Positions 1 through 7,806 of a stretch of 64,000 nt of DNA are shown here, one piece after another. The position numbers were made by a program, and so were the translations under genes. The stretch comes from Rhodovastum sp963709085 (GTDB lineage Bacteria > Pseudomonadota > Alphaproteobacteria > Acetobacterales > Acetobacteraceae). The stretch covers positions 124,001-188,000 of the forward strand of contig CAVPVB010000007.1 of assembly GCA_963709085.1 (NCBI GenBank), in the 5' to 3' direction. Within the stretch, counting starts at the first letter, position 1. Every line of letters begins with the position of its first letter. Under the pieces are notes generated by a model. That model was not told the DNA's origin. It saw nothing but the letters and a program-made list of their open reading frames with translations, and searched no databases.

Positions 1-528
1 ATTCCGGTCGGACCGGACGAGGCGGTGGTGATGGCCGCCCCGCCCTGGGTCGCCGCGACGCTGGTGCCCGGGTTGCTGGCCCCGGACGCATTCCAGGCGA
101 TCGTGAACCTGCATTTCCGCGCCAATGCCGACCCGGGCGAGGCCGGGTTCATCGGCGTGCTGGGCGGCACGGCGGAGTGGATCTTCGTCAAGGAGGACAT
201 CGTCTCGGTCACCATCAGCGCCGCCAACCGCATCGTCGACCTCCCGGCCGAGCAACTGGCGGCACTGGTCTGGCCGGATGTGCGGGCAGCGCTGCTGCTG
301 GGGGACGCCATGCCGCCGGTGCGGGTGGTGAAGGAGCGGCGCGCCACCTTCGCCGCCACCGCGGCGCAGGAGCGCCGGCGGCCCGGCCCGCGCTGGCCGG
401 CGCAGACCGGCGGGGCACAAAACCTCGTGCTTGCCGGCGACTGGACCAGCACGGGCTTGCCCGGAACGATTGAAGGTGCAATCAACTCCGGCTACGCCGC
501 CGCCGCTGCGATCCTGGCCGGCGCCTGA
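1..528 (+). CDS. hpnE: HpnE-type squalene-associated FAD-dependent dehydroxylase (3' part)
   Basis: The reading frame is already open at base 1, so this is the last 175 codons of a longer gene that starts outside the window. The C-terminal stretch LAGDWTSTGLPGTIEGAINS is the flavin-binding end typical of amine-oxidase/phytoene-desaturase-like flavoproteins. Together with shc immediately downstream (21 bases away) it identifies HpnE, which removes the hydroxyl from hydroxysqualene in the HpnC-HpnD-HpnE route to squalene. The N-terminal Rossmann GxGxxG is outside the window. The first ATG at 25 is internal and should not be taken as the start. Likely co-transcribed with shc. Confidence 0.85.
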   Translation: MPVGPDEAVVMAAPPWVAATLVPGLLAPDAFQAIVNLHFRANADPGEAGFIGVLGGTAEWIFVKEDIVSVTISAANRIVDLPAEQLAALVWPDVRAALLLGDAMPPVRVVKERRATFAATAAQERRRPGPRWPAQTGGAQNLVLAGDWTSTGLPGTIEGAINSGYAAAAAILAGA

Positions 529-549
529 CCGAAGACGGGGGCCGTTGCC

Positions 550-2495
550 TTGCCAAGAGATATCCTGCTCGCGCCCCACCCCGCGCAGCTTGCGGACGCT
601 GTCGACCGCGCGCGCGACGCTTTGTTGCGCCGGCAGAAGCCGGACGGGCACTGGGTTTTCGAGCTCGAGGCCGACGCCACCATCCCGGCCGAATACGTGC
701 TGCTGGAGCATTTCCTCGACCGCGTGGACGCGGACCTGCAGGGCAAGATCGCCGTGTATCTGCGCTCGATCCAGGGCGCGCATGGCGGCTGGCCGCTGTT
801 CCACGATGGCGCCTTCGACCTCTCGGCCAGCACGAAAGCCTATTTCGCGCTGAAGATGATCGGCGATTCCCCCGACGCCCCGCACATGGCGCGGGCGCGG
901 CAAGCCATCCTGGCCGCCGGCGGGGCGGAACGGACCAACGTGTTCACCCGCGCGCAACTGGCGCTGTACGGCGAGGTGCCCTGGCACGCCGTGCCGTGCA
1001 TGCCGGTCGAACTGGTGCTGCTGCCGCACTGGTTTCCGTTCCACCTGGACAAGGTGTCGTACTGGTCGCGCACGGTGATCGTGCCGCTGGTGGTGCTGAT
1101 GGCGCTGCGCCCGCGCGCCCGCAACCGGCGCGGCGTGCACATTCAGGAACTGTTCCGCACCAGGCCCGCGCAGGTCCGCGACTGGATTCGCGGGCCGTAC
1201 CGCTCCGCCTGGGGGCGGTTCTTCAAATATCTCGATGGGGTGGTGCGCACCGCCGAACCGTTTTTTCCGCCCGCCATCCGCCGCCGGGCGATCGACTGGT
1301 CGGTGCGGTTCGTGACCGAGCGGCTGAACGGCGAGGATGGCCTGGGCGGCATCTACCCGGCGATGGCGAACACGGTGATGATGTTCGACACGCTGGGGTA
1401 CTCCCCGACCATCCGGACGCGGCGATCGCCTGGGCGGCCATCCGCAAGCTGCTGGTGGTGGAGGAAGACCGGGCATACTGCCAGCCCTGCCTGTCGCCGG
1501 TGTGGGACACCAGCCTGGCCGGCCACGCGGTGGCCGAGGCCGAGGGCGGCGACGCCCCCTCGGTCGCCGCCGCCAGCGCCTGGCTACAGGGCAAACAGGT
1601 GCTCGATGTGGTGGGCGACTGGGCGGTTTCGCGCCCGCACGCCGTGCCCGGGGGCTGGGCCTTCCAGTACGAAAACGCGCACTATCCCGACGTGGACGAC
1701 ACCGCGGCGGTGGGTCTGCTGCTGCACCGGCATCTGGCGGAGAAGGGCGACGACCCGGCCCTGGCCGAGGCGGTGCGCCGCGCCCGCGACTGGGTGGTCG
1801 GCATGCAGGGGCGCGACGGCGGCTGGGGCGCCTTCGACGCCGACAATAACCACGACTACCTCAACCACATTCCCTTCGCCGACCACGGCGCGCTGCTCGA
1901 TCCCTCGACCGCCGATGTCACCGCGCGCTGCGTGGCGTTCCTGGCGCAGGCCGGCATGGCGGCGGACGATCCGGTGATCGCCCGGGCGGTTTCCTGGCTG
2001 CGCGCGGAGCAGGAGGCGGACGGCTCCTGGTTCGGCCGCTGGGGCACCAACTATATTTATGGGACGTGGAGCGTGCTGGGCGCGTTGAACGCGGCGGGGG
2101 TGGCGCATGACGACCCGGCGATGCGCCGGGCGGTGGGCTTCCTGGTCGAAACGCAGCGCGAGGATGGCGGCTGGGGCGAGGACAACGAGAGCTACGCGCA
2201 TGCCCCGCGCGGCCGTTACCACCGCAGCAACCCGAGCCAGACCGCCTGGGCGCTGCTGGCCCTGATGGCGGCGGGTGAGGCGGACCATCCCTCGGTGGCG
2301 CGCGGCATCGCCTGGCTGGCGGCACAGCAGAAGCCGGACGGGGAGTGGGACGAGGCGCCGTACACGGCGGTGGGTTTCCCGCGGGTTTTCTACCTGCGGT
2401 ACCATGGGTACAAGCTGTTTTTCCCGCTCATGGCGCTGGCGCGCTACCGCACCCTGCGACGCAGCAACGAGCGGCGGGTGGTCTGGGGGTTCTGA
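550..2495 (+). pseudogene. shc: squalene-hopene cyclase (Shc/HpnF), interrupted by a one-base frameshift
   Basis: This enzyme cyclises squalene to hopene/diplopterol at the membrane, the committed step of hopanoid synthesis. The gene begins at a TTG (550) and reads in one frame to about 1403, then continues in another frame to 2495. The break is at a run of four C (1403-1406): one extra C would give ...LGYSPDHPDAAIAW and a single 648-residue protein, the normal family length. The catalytic acid motif DVDD is at 1689-1700. QW-type repeats such as QREDGGWGE and QKPDGEWDE are present on both sides of the break. All domains are intact apart from the shift, so a sequencing error or very recent mutation is as likely as a dead gene. 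Confidence 0.85.
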
Positions 2496-2691
2496 GGGGA
2501 CGGCAGCCTTCGCTTCGTGTGGGCTTGCAAATGCTTACCCTGCATAGGCTTTAGGAAAATGAGGTCCTGGTTCAACGGCGCCATCTCGAGAGAGACGGCA
2601 CTCAAGTCCAGTGTTTCACTCTACATCCGTCCATACAACTGAATGGGCGATGGCAATGCCGGGCGTGCGCGACATGATCTGGAATGAGAGG

Positions 2692-2898
2692 ATGAAGCTG
2701 CTGGCGAACCTGTTGAACACGTGGGCGGCGAGCTTCTTCACCCTCTGGGTGGTGGCGCCAGGCGCCGCGTTCCTGTACACTGGCGGACATTCCGGGGGAA
2801 CCTTGTGGGCGTTCCTGGCCGGTGCCCCCATTGGGGTACTCGGCGCTTTATCGCTACACCTTGCTGCCCGGCAGCCGCTTGCTCTGTTGAGAGAATGA
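2692..2898 (+). CDS. small two-helix membrane protein, hypothetical
   Basis: This 68-codon frame encodes a basic start followed by two hydrophobic segments, roughly residues 5-29 and 38-58, and a short Arg-containing tail. The ATG at 2692 is preceded by a purine-rich stretch (ggaatgagagg) that could bind the ribosome. An earlier in-frame ATG exists at 2611, but its extra residues look unlike coding sequence. The stop codon overlaps the ATG of the next small gene (ATGA at 2895-2898), a sign of translational coupling that supports both. I do not recognise a family. It resembles DUF2798-like two-TM proteins only in architecture. Its place between shc and hpnG suggests a link to hopanoid membranes, which is inference. 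Confidence 0.5.
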   Translation: MKLLANLLNTWAASFFTLWVVAPGAAFLYTGGHSGGTLWAFLAGAPIGVLGALSLHLAARQPLALLRE

Positions 2899-3020
2899 CC
2901 GACACGACATTGTTCACAATATACTGGCTCTCAGCCCCGCTGGCCGCCGCGGGTCTGGGCTGGTGTGCCGTTTGGTGGGTCAGAAGGCTGGACCGTCGCG
3001 ACCGCGCGCGTAAGACCTGA
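2895..3020 (+). CDS. 41-residue single-helix membrane peptide, hypothetical
   Basis: A 41-codon frame starts at the ATG that overlaps the preceding stop (ATGA). It encodes one hydrophobic helix (about residues 6-28, containing WLSAPLAAAGLGWCAVWWV) followed by a strongly basic tail RRLDRRDRARK, as in a single-pass protein with a cytoplasmic positive end. Nothing in the sequence indicates a catalytic function. The coupling to the upstream two-helix protein and the position between shc and hpnG suggest that the pair could form a small membrane complex. The frame is short, so confidence rests mainly on the overlap geometry and membrane topology. Confidence 0.45.
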   Translation: MTDTTLFTIYWLSAPLAAAGLGWCAVWWVRRLDRRDRARKT

Positions 3021-3073
3021 GCGTCCTCCGCGCAGATGGCGTCCACATCCCCGAGCCCGGCCTGACCGGCCGC

Positions 3074-3694
3074 ATGACCCTGGGCATCGTCACCGGCCTG
3101 ACGGCCGAGGCACGGCTCGCCGAACCGCTCGGGCTGGTGCGGGCCGGTGGCGGGATGCCGGAGGGGGCGGAAGCGGCGGCCGAGTGGCTGGTCCAACAGA
3201 ACGTGCAGGGGTTGGTCAGTTTCGGGCTCGCCGGCGGGCTCGACCCGGCGCTGCACCCCGGCGCCGTCGTGGTGCCGGAGACCGTGCGCGAGGGTGACCG
3301 CCTCTACCCCACCGACCCGAACCTGTCGGCCCGGTTCGGTTCGCGCGCCGGCACCTTGCTCGCGGGCGCGATGATCGTGGCCGATGCGGGGGAAAAAGCG
3401 CGGTTGTTCGCCAGCACCGGGGCAGGGGCCATCGACCTGGAGAGCGGTGCCGTCGCCCGCGTCGCCGCACGGCACGGTCTGCCGTTCGCGGTGCTGCGGG
3501 CCATCTGCGACCCGGCCGGGCGCACGCTGCCGCCGGCCGCCCTGGTCGCGCTGGACGGGCGCGGCGCCATCGGTTTTTTGCGCGTGCTGGCCTCGGTGGC
3601 GCGCCACCCGCGACAGGTGCCCTCCCTCATCGCCCTCGGCCGCGACGCCGCCGCCGCGCGGGCGGCGCTGCAACGGCGTGCCCAGGCCGGCTGA
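3074..3694 (+). CDS. hpnG: HpnG, adenosylhopane nucleosidase/phosphorylase
   Basis: The 206-residue protein belongs to the nucleoside phosphorylase/MTA-SAH nucleosidase fold: an N-terminal IVTGLTAEARLA strand, a central SFGLAGGLDPAL glycine loop, and the late motif AIDLESGAVARVAARHGLPF, which holds the ribose-binding Glu and the conserved serine. In hopanoid clusters this family member removes adenine from adenosylhopane to give ribosylhopane or its phosphate. It acts directly after HpnH, whose gene lies convergently next to it. The two stop codons together form the hexamer TGATCA (3692-3697), leaving no intergenic base. Start chosen at ATG 3074; there is no clear Shine-Dalgarno. Confidence 0.85.
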   Translation: MTLGIVTGLTAEARLAEPLGLVRAGGGMPEGAEAAAEWLVQQNVQGLVSFGLAGGLDPALHPGAVVVPETVREGDRLYPTDPNLSARFGSRAGTLLAGAMIVADAGEKARLFASTGAGAIDLESGAVARVAARHGLPFAVLRAICDPAGRTLPPAALVALDGRGAIGFLRVLASVARHPRQVPSLIALGRDAAAARAALQRRAQAG

Positions 3695-4858
3695 TCAGTC
3701 GGCGACTTCCGCCACCTGTTTTGCCGCGTGCGCATCCTCGGGGGGGGGCTGGGGCGCGAGCGACGCCATGGCGTGCTGCACATGGCGGCTGAACACGTAT
3801 TCGGCCGGGCGCTGGCCCGCGAGGGAAATTTCCGGCGCCATGGCGCCTTCGGTGCGCGGGCCGCGCAACGCCACCAGCAGCGTCTTCCAGGGCTTGCGCA
3901 CCGCATCGACCACCGCGGTCGCCTCGTAGCCGGAATGCACCATGCAGTCGGCGCATTTCTCGTAATTGCCGGTGCCGTACTTGTCCCAGTCGGTGGTGGC
4001 CATCAACTCGGCATAGGTCTTCGCAAACCCTTCGCCGAGCAGATAGCAGGGGCGCTGCCAGCCGAACACGTTGCGCGTCGGCTTGCCCCAGGGCGTGCAC
4101 AGATAGCGCTGATTGCCGGCGAGAAAATCCAGAAACAGCGAGGACTGGTTGAACTTCCAGCCATGTCCGCGGCCGGCCCGGAAGATATCGCGGAACAACT
4201 GCTTCGAATTCTGCCGGTTGAGGAAATGCGCCCGGTCCGGCGCCCGCTCATAGGCATAGCCGGGTGAAATCATCACCCCGTCGATGCCGATCGCCGTCAT
4301 GTCGTCCAGGAACGCGGCAACGCGCTCAGGCTTCGCGCCGTCGAACAGCGTGGTGTTGATGCAGACGCGGAAGCCGCGCACCTTGGCCGCATTGATGGCC
4401 GCCACCGCCCGGTCATAGGTGCCGTCCTGGCTGACCGCGCGATCATGCATCTCACGGTCGCCGTCGAGATGGATGTCCCAGGCGAAGTTGGGGTGCGGCT
4501 GGTAGAGATCGAGCTTCTTTTCCAGCAGCAGCCCGTTCGTGCAAAGATACACGAACTTGCCGCGCCCCAGGATCTGCCCGACGATCTCCGGCAACTCCTT
4601 GTGCAGCAGCGGTTCCCCGCCGGCGATCGCCACCACCGGCGCGCCGCACGAATCCACCGCCTCCAGGCAATCCTGTACCGATAGCCGCTGGTTCAGGATC
4701 TCGGCCGGATAATCGATCTTGCCGCAGCCCGCACAAGCCAGGTTGCAACGGAACAGCGGCTCGAGCATGAGCACCAGCGGGTAGCGCCGGCGGCCGAGTA
4801 GGTGCTGCTTTACCACATAGGCGCCAACGCGCACGATCTGGTTGACGGGGACGGGCAC
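3695..4858 (-). CDS. hpnH: HpnH, radical SAM adenosylhopane synthase
   Basis: HpnH couples a 5'-deoxyadenosyl radical to diploptene, making adenosylhopane, the first step in extending C30 hopanoids to C35. The radical-SAM cluster motif RCNLACAGCGK supplies Cys38, Cys42 and Cys45. Family hallmarks GAYVVKQHLLG at the N-terminus, AIAGGEPLLH and the auxiliary-like CADCMVHSGYE near the C-terminus are visible. I chose the GTG at 4858 because AAAGGAG lies 7 bases upstream and the protein then begins at the usual family position (387 residues); the longer frame from 4894 adds unrelated residues. It is divergent from the TetR gene at 4974 and convergent with hpnG. Confidence 0.9.
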   Translation of the reverse strand: MPVPVNQIVRVGAYVVKQHLLGRRRYPLVLMLEPLFRCNLACAGCGKIDYPAEILNQRLSVQDCLEAVDSCGAPVVAIAGGEPLLHKELPEIVGQILGRGKFVYLCTNGLLLEKKLDLYQPHPNFAWDIHLDGDREMHDRAVSQDGTYDRAVAAINAAKVRGFRVCINTTLFDGAKPERVAAFLDDMTAIGIDGVMISPGYAYERAPDRAHFLNRQNSKQLFRDIFRAGRGHGWKFNQSSLFLDFLAGNQRYLCTPWGKPTRNVFGWQRPCYLLGEGFAKTYAELMATTDWDKYGTGNYEKCADCMVHSGYEATAVVDAVRKPWKTLLVALRGPRTEGAMAPEISLAGQRPAEYVFSRHVQHAMASLAPQPPPEDAHAAKQVAEVAD

Positions 4859-4887
4859 TGTGCCGCTCCTTTGTGCTCTGCACCAAA

Positions 4888-4907
4888 CGAACACGACGTC
4901 GCGTTCG
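4888..4907. promoter_or_regulatory. 20-bp near-perfect palindrome in the hpnH-tetR intergenic region
   Basis: CGAACACGACGTCGCGTTCG reads almost identically on both strands: nine of ten base pairs match, centred on GACGTC, with a single mismatched pair. It lies 30 bases upstream of the hpnH start, in the shared 115-base gap between hpnH and tetR. A dimeric repressor such as the adjacent TetR protein is the obvious candidate ligand. This is inference from symmetry and position. Confidence 0.4.
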
Positions 4908-4936
4908 CGTTCTGCCCCACGCTACGCGCGCCTGTC

Positions 4937-4957
4937 AATTGTGACGTGCGCACAATT
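4937..4957. promoter_or_regulatory. candidate TetR operator (7-7-7 inverted repeat) and overlapping -35
   Basis: AATTGTG (4937-4943) is repeated inverted as CACAATT (4951-4957) around a 7-base spacer, 16 bases upstream of the tetR start codon. On the minus strand a consensus-like TTGACA (4938-4933) overlaps the edge of the inverted repeat and points toward hpnH. A repressor bound here could block both tetR and hpnH transcription. No convincing -10 hexamer was found for hpnH, so the promoter assignment is weaker than the inverted repeat itself. Confidence 0.45.
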
Positions 4958-4973
4958 TCAGTAGACCGGCCCC

Positions 4974-5597
4974 ATGAACAGCGAGGCGCCGCGGCGGCGC
5001 AGCCCGGTCCAGGAACGCAGCCAGGGCACCGTGCAACGGGTGCTGACGGCCGCCTCGTCGTTGCTGGCCGGCGGCGCGGCGGTGGAGGCGCTGACCACCG
5101 CGCAGATCGCCGCGGCCGCCGAACTCTCGGTCGGCGCCCTTTATCGTTTCTTTCCGGACAAGCAGGCGATCGTCGATGCCATCGCGGTGCGCCACATGGA
5201 ATTGTTCCAGGAACGCCTCGGCGGAATTCTCATGGCTGCCTTGCCGGAAGATGCGTCCAGCTTCCTCAGCACGGTGATCGATGCCTTCGTCGCCTATCTC
5301 GAGGCGAATCCGGATTTCCGCATCCTCGCCTTCGGCGCCGCCGGCGGCGGACGCTATGTCAGCCGCCCGACCCGCGACGATTATGCCGGGGTCAAGGTGG
5401 CTGCGACCATTCAGGAATTCGTTGCTGGAGCGTTCGACATCGAAGCCTCGGACAATTTCGCCTTCCGCCTGCGCATCGCCACCGAAATCGGCGACCGCCT
5501 GCTGGCCTTCGCCTTCGAACAAGCCGAGCCGGCCGACCGCACCCGCATCATCACCGAAGCCAAACATCTGTTGGCGACCTATCTGTTCGGCGGATAG
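4974..5597 (+). CDS. TetR/AcrR-family transcriptional regulator
   Basis: The 207-residue protein has a classic TetR N-terminal helix-turn-helix (about residues 20-65): TTAQIAAAAELSVGALYRFF followed by PDKQAIVDAIAVRHM. A variable, mostly helical ligand-binding domain follows. It is divergent from hpnH, with two palindromes in between, and lies in the direction of hpnM-hpnI-hpnJ-hpnK. It is therefore a plausible local regulator of hopanoid genes. The ligand cannot be deduced from the sequence. Start at ATG 4974; an autoregulatory arrangement is suggested by the inverted repeat 16 bases upstream. Confidence 0.85.
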   Translation: MNSEAPRRRSPVQERSQGTVQRVLTAASSLLAGGAAVEALTTAQIAAAAELSVGALYRFFPDKQAIVDAIAVRHMELFQERLGGILMAALPEDASSFLSTVIDAFVAYLEANPDFRILAFGAAGGGRYVSRPTRDDYAGVKVAATIQEFVAGAFDIEASDNFAFRLRIATEIGDRLLAFAFEQAEPADRTRIITEAKHLLATYLFGG

Positions 5598-5983
5598 GGA
5601 TGGAAATGCCGGACTGGCATGCGTCGAAACTGGCGCGCATTGAAAAGATGTACGATAGTCTGCAGCCGGTTGGAAACTTCCGCGTTCGTGATGGTGGTTC
5701 CCCGGCTCCCGACCCGGGCATGCGTGATGTCCTGTCCGTTCTGTGGCAATTCCGCAACAAGCCTGTCCCTGCCGAGAGGAATCGTTGGCCCGTGACAACG
5801 CTGGATATGCAGGCCGCTCCCCCTGGGGCCCCAGCCATGGTATTCCGTGCCCTCACGCCCGGCGGCATGTCCGGCCGCGCGTGAGGACCAGGCAATGACC
5901 GCAGCACGGACGACGCCCCCCCTTCCCACACGGCGTCGGCCGAATACCCGGGATCTGGCCTTCCGAGCCGCGGCAGGCTGAGC
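5598..5983. other. 386-base gap between tetR and hpnM
   Basis: This stretch has no gene I can support. An open frame of 94 codons (5600-5884, beginning two bases after the tetR stop) exists. Its third-codon-position GC is visibly lower than in neighbouring genes, it has no recognisable motif, and no ribosome-binding site precedes it, so I treat it as chance or as a decayed remnant. A promoter for the hpnM operon is expected in the last 100 bases, but no clear -35/-10 pair stands out. Confidence 0.4.
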
Positions 5984-6592
5984 ATGACGACCCGACGCCG
6001 GCTGCTTGCCCTGGTGGTACTGCTCGCGCCCATCGCCGCCCGCGCCCAAGACCTCGCCTCGGCGCCGGTCGAGGCGATCGACCAGGGCATCCTGGCCATC
6101 ATGCATGCCGGCCGCAGCACCAGCTTCGCCCAAAGGATGCAGATGATGACCCCGGTGGTGCAGGCGGCCTACGACCTGCCGCGCATCCTGAGCAATTCGG
6201 TGGGGCTGCGCTTCGCCGGCTTCCCACCGCCCGCGCAGGCCACGCTGCTGGACGTGTTCACCCAGTTCACGGTGGCCAGCTATGTCGCCAATTTCGACGA
6301 TTACCACGGTGAGCGTTTCGACATCCTTCCGGAGACGCGGCGCCTCGGCAATGACGAGGTGGTGCAGACCCGGCTGCTACAGGCCTCCGGCGAGGTGCTG
6401 AAGCTGGATTACGTGGTCAGTCGCGACAGCGGCGGCTGGAAGATCATCGACGTGCTGCTGAACGGCTCGATCAGCCGGGTGGCGGTGCAGCGCTCGGATT
6501 TCCGCGCGCTGCTGGGCAGTGGCGAGGCGGGGCCGCTGATCGCCTCGCTGCGCAGCAAGGTGGCGCGACTGGCGGCCGGACAGACGGATTAA
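5984..6592 (+). CDS. hpnM: HpnM, MlaC/Ttg2D-like periplasmic lipid-binding protein
   Basis: The 202-residue protein starts with a cleavable-looking signal peptide (RRRLLALVVLLAPIAARA, cleavage about residue 21). A mature domain of the MlaC/toluene-tolerance Ttg2D family follows, with the pattern ...FTQFTVASYVANFDDYHGE... and the late strand VLKLDYVVSRDSGGWKIIDV followed by the NGSISRV segment. Members in hopanoid clusters are named HpnM and are thought to carry hopanoids or other lipids across the periplasm, by analogy to MlaC. It is the first gene of a tight hpnM-hpnI-hpnJ-hpnK run, with hpnI starting five bases after its stop. Confidence 0.85.
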   Translation: MTTRRRLLALVVLLAPIAARAQDLASAPVEAIDQGILAIMHAGRSTSFAQRMQMMTPVVQAAYDLPRILSNSVGLRFAGFPPPAQATLLDVFTQFTVASYVANFDDYHGERFDILPETRRLGNDEVVQTRLLQASGEVLKLDYVVSRDSGGWKIIDVLLNGSISRVAVQRSDFRALLGSGEAGPLIASLRSKVARLAAGQTD

Positions 6593-6597
6593 GTGAG

Positions 6598-7806
6598 ATG
6601 ACGTGGCTGGCTGTTACCGCCGAGGCGATCGCCGCGGCCGGATTCGCTCAGGCCGCCGCCGGATGGTGGACGGCCCGCCGCTTCGCCGTCGCCGCGCCGC
6701 CGCCGGCCGGGCCGCGCCCGCCGATGAGCGTGCTGAAGCCGCTGCATGGCGACGAGCCGATGCTGGAGGCAGCGCTGGCCAGCATCTGCATGCAGGACTA
6801 CCCCTGCTTCCAGCTGGTCTGCGGCGTGCAGGACCCGGCCGACCCGGCGATTGCCGTGGTGCGCCGGCTGCAGGCGCGCTTTCCCGGCTGCGACATCGCC
6901 CTGGTGATCGACCGCACCCAGCACGGCGAGAACCGCAAGATCGGCAACCTGATGAACATGCTGCCGGCGGCCCGGCACGATGTGCTGGTGATCGCCGACA
7001 GCGATGTGCACGCGCTGCCGGATTACCTGACCTGCCTCGCCGATACGCTGGCGCTGCCCGGCACCGGGCTGGTGACGACGGTCTATTCCGGATTGCCGGC
7101 CAATCGCGGCCTGCCGGCGCGGCTGGGGGCCACCGCCATCACCCACACCTTCCTGCCGGGCGCGTTGCTGGCACGCGGGCTGGGGCGGGAGGATTGCCTC
7201 GGCGCCACCATGGCGCTGCGGCGCCAGACGCTGATGGCAATCGGCGGGTTTGCCGCCCTGGTGCACCATCTGGCCGACGACAACGTACTGGGCCGCCTGG
7301 TGCGGGAACACGGGCTGGCGGTGCGTCTGGCGCACACCGTGTGCGCCACCACCGTGCCGGAGACCGGGCTGGGCACGCTGTTCCAGCATGAACTGCGCTG
7401 GGCGCGCACCATCCAGGCGCTGGTGCCGGCGGAATACGCTGCCTCCTCGATCCAGCACCCGCTGGCCTGGGCGGCGCTGGCGGTGCTGCTGTCGGGCGGC
7501 GCGGCCTGGACGCTGGCGGGTTTTTTCCTGCTGTGGGCCGGGCGGGCGGCGGCGGCGAGCGGGCTGGAGGCGAGCCTCGGCCTTGTGCCATGGGGGCTTG
7601 CAACGCATGTCCCGGTCTGGCTGCTGCCGCTGCGCGACCTGCTGAGCATGGCCGTGTTCGCCGCCAGCTATGTCAGCGACCGGGTGGAGTGGCGCGGTCA
7701 GGTGCTGCACACCGCACTCGACCTGGCCGGATACGACGCCACATCGGAAGGCGCCGCGCCGCGGCCGGCGGCCGGCTACGCGACTTTCGGGGGATCGAAC
7801 CGATGA
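6598..7806 (+). CDS. hpnI: HpnI, hopanoid N-acetylglucosaminyltransferase (GT21-like)
   Basis: This 402-residue membrane glycosyltransferase resembles ceramide glucosyltransferases. It has an N-terminal membrane helix (about residues 4-24), a GT-A domain beginning SVLKPLHGDEP, the metal/donor motif ADSDVH (residues 133-138), and HELRW (263-267) at the place of the family (Q/R)XXRW motif. C-terminal hydrophobic helices follow from about residue 285. In hopanoid pathways HpnI adds N-acetylglucosamine to bacteriohopanetetrol. HpnK then deacetylates it and HpnJ contracts the sugar ring to the cyclitol ether. Its stop overlaps the hpnJ start (ATGATGA), consistent with coupled translation. Confidence 0.87.
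   Translation: MTWLAVTAEAIAAAGFAQAAAGWWTARRFAVAAPPPAGPRPPMSVLKPLHGDEPMLEAALASICMQDYPCFQLVCGVQDPADPAIAVVRRLQARFPGCDIALVIDRTQHGENRKIGNLMNMLPAARHDVLVIADSDVHALPDYLTCLADTLALPGTGLVTTVYSGLPANRGLPARLGATAITHTFLPGALLARGLGREDCLGATMALRRQTLMAIGGFAALVHHLADDNVLGRLVREHGLAVRLAHTVCATTVPETGLGTLFQHELRWARTIQALVPAEYAASSIQHPLAWAALAVLLSGGAAWTLAGFFLLWAGRAAAASGLEASLGLVPWGLATHVPVWLLPLRDLLSMAVFAASYVSDRVEWRGQVLHTALDLAGYDATSEGAAPRPAAGYATFGGSNR

Noticed and set aside
2602..2790. Minus-strand 62-codon frame opposite the small membrane gene
   Set aside because: It is antisense to the coupled small genes, has no motif and no ribosome-binding site.
5600..5884. 94-codon frame directly after tetR
   Set aside because: Third-position GC is low relative to real genes here, and there is no ribosome-binding site and no motif.
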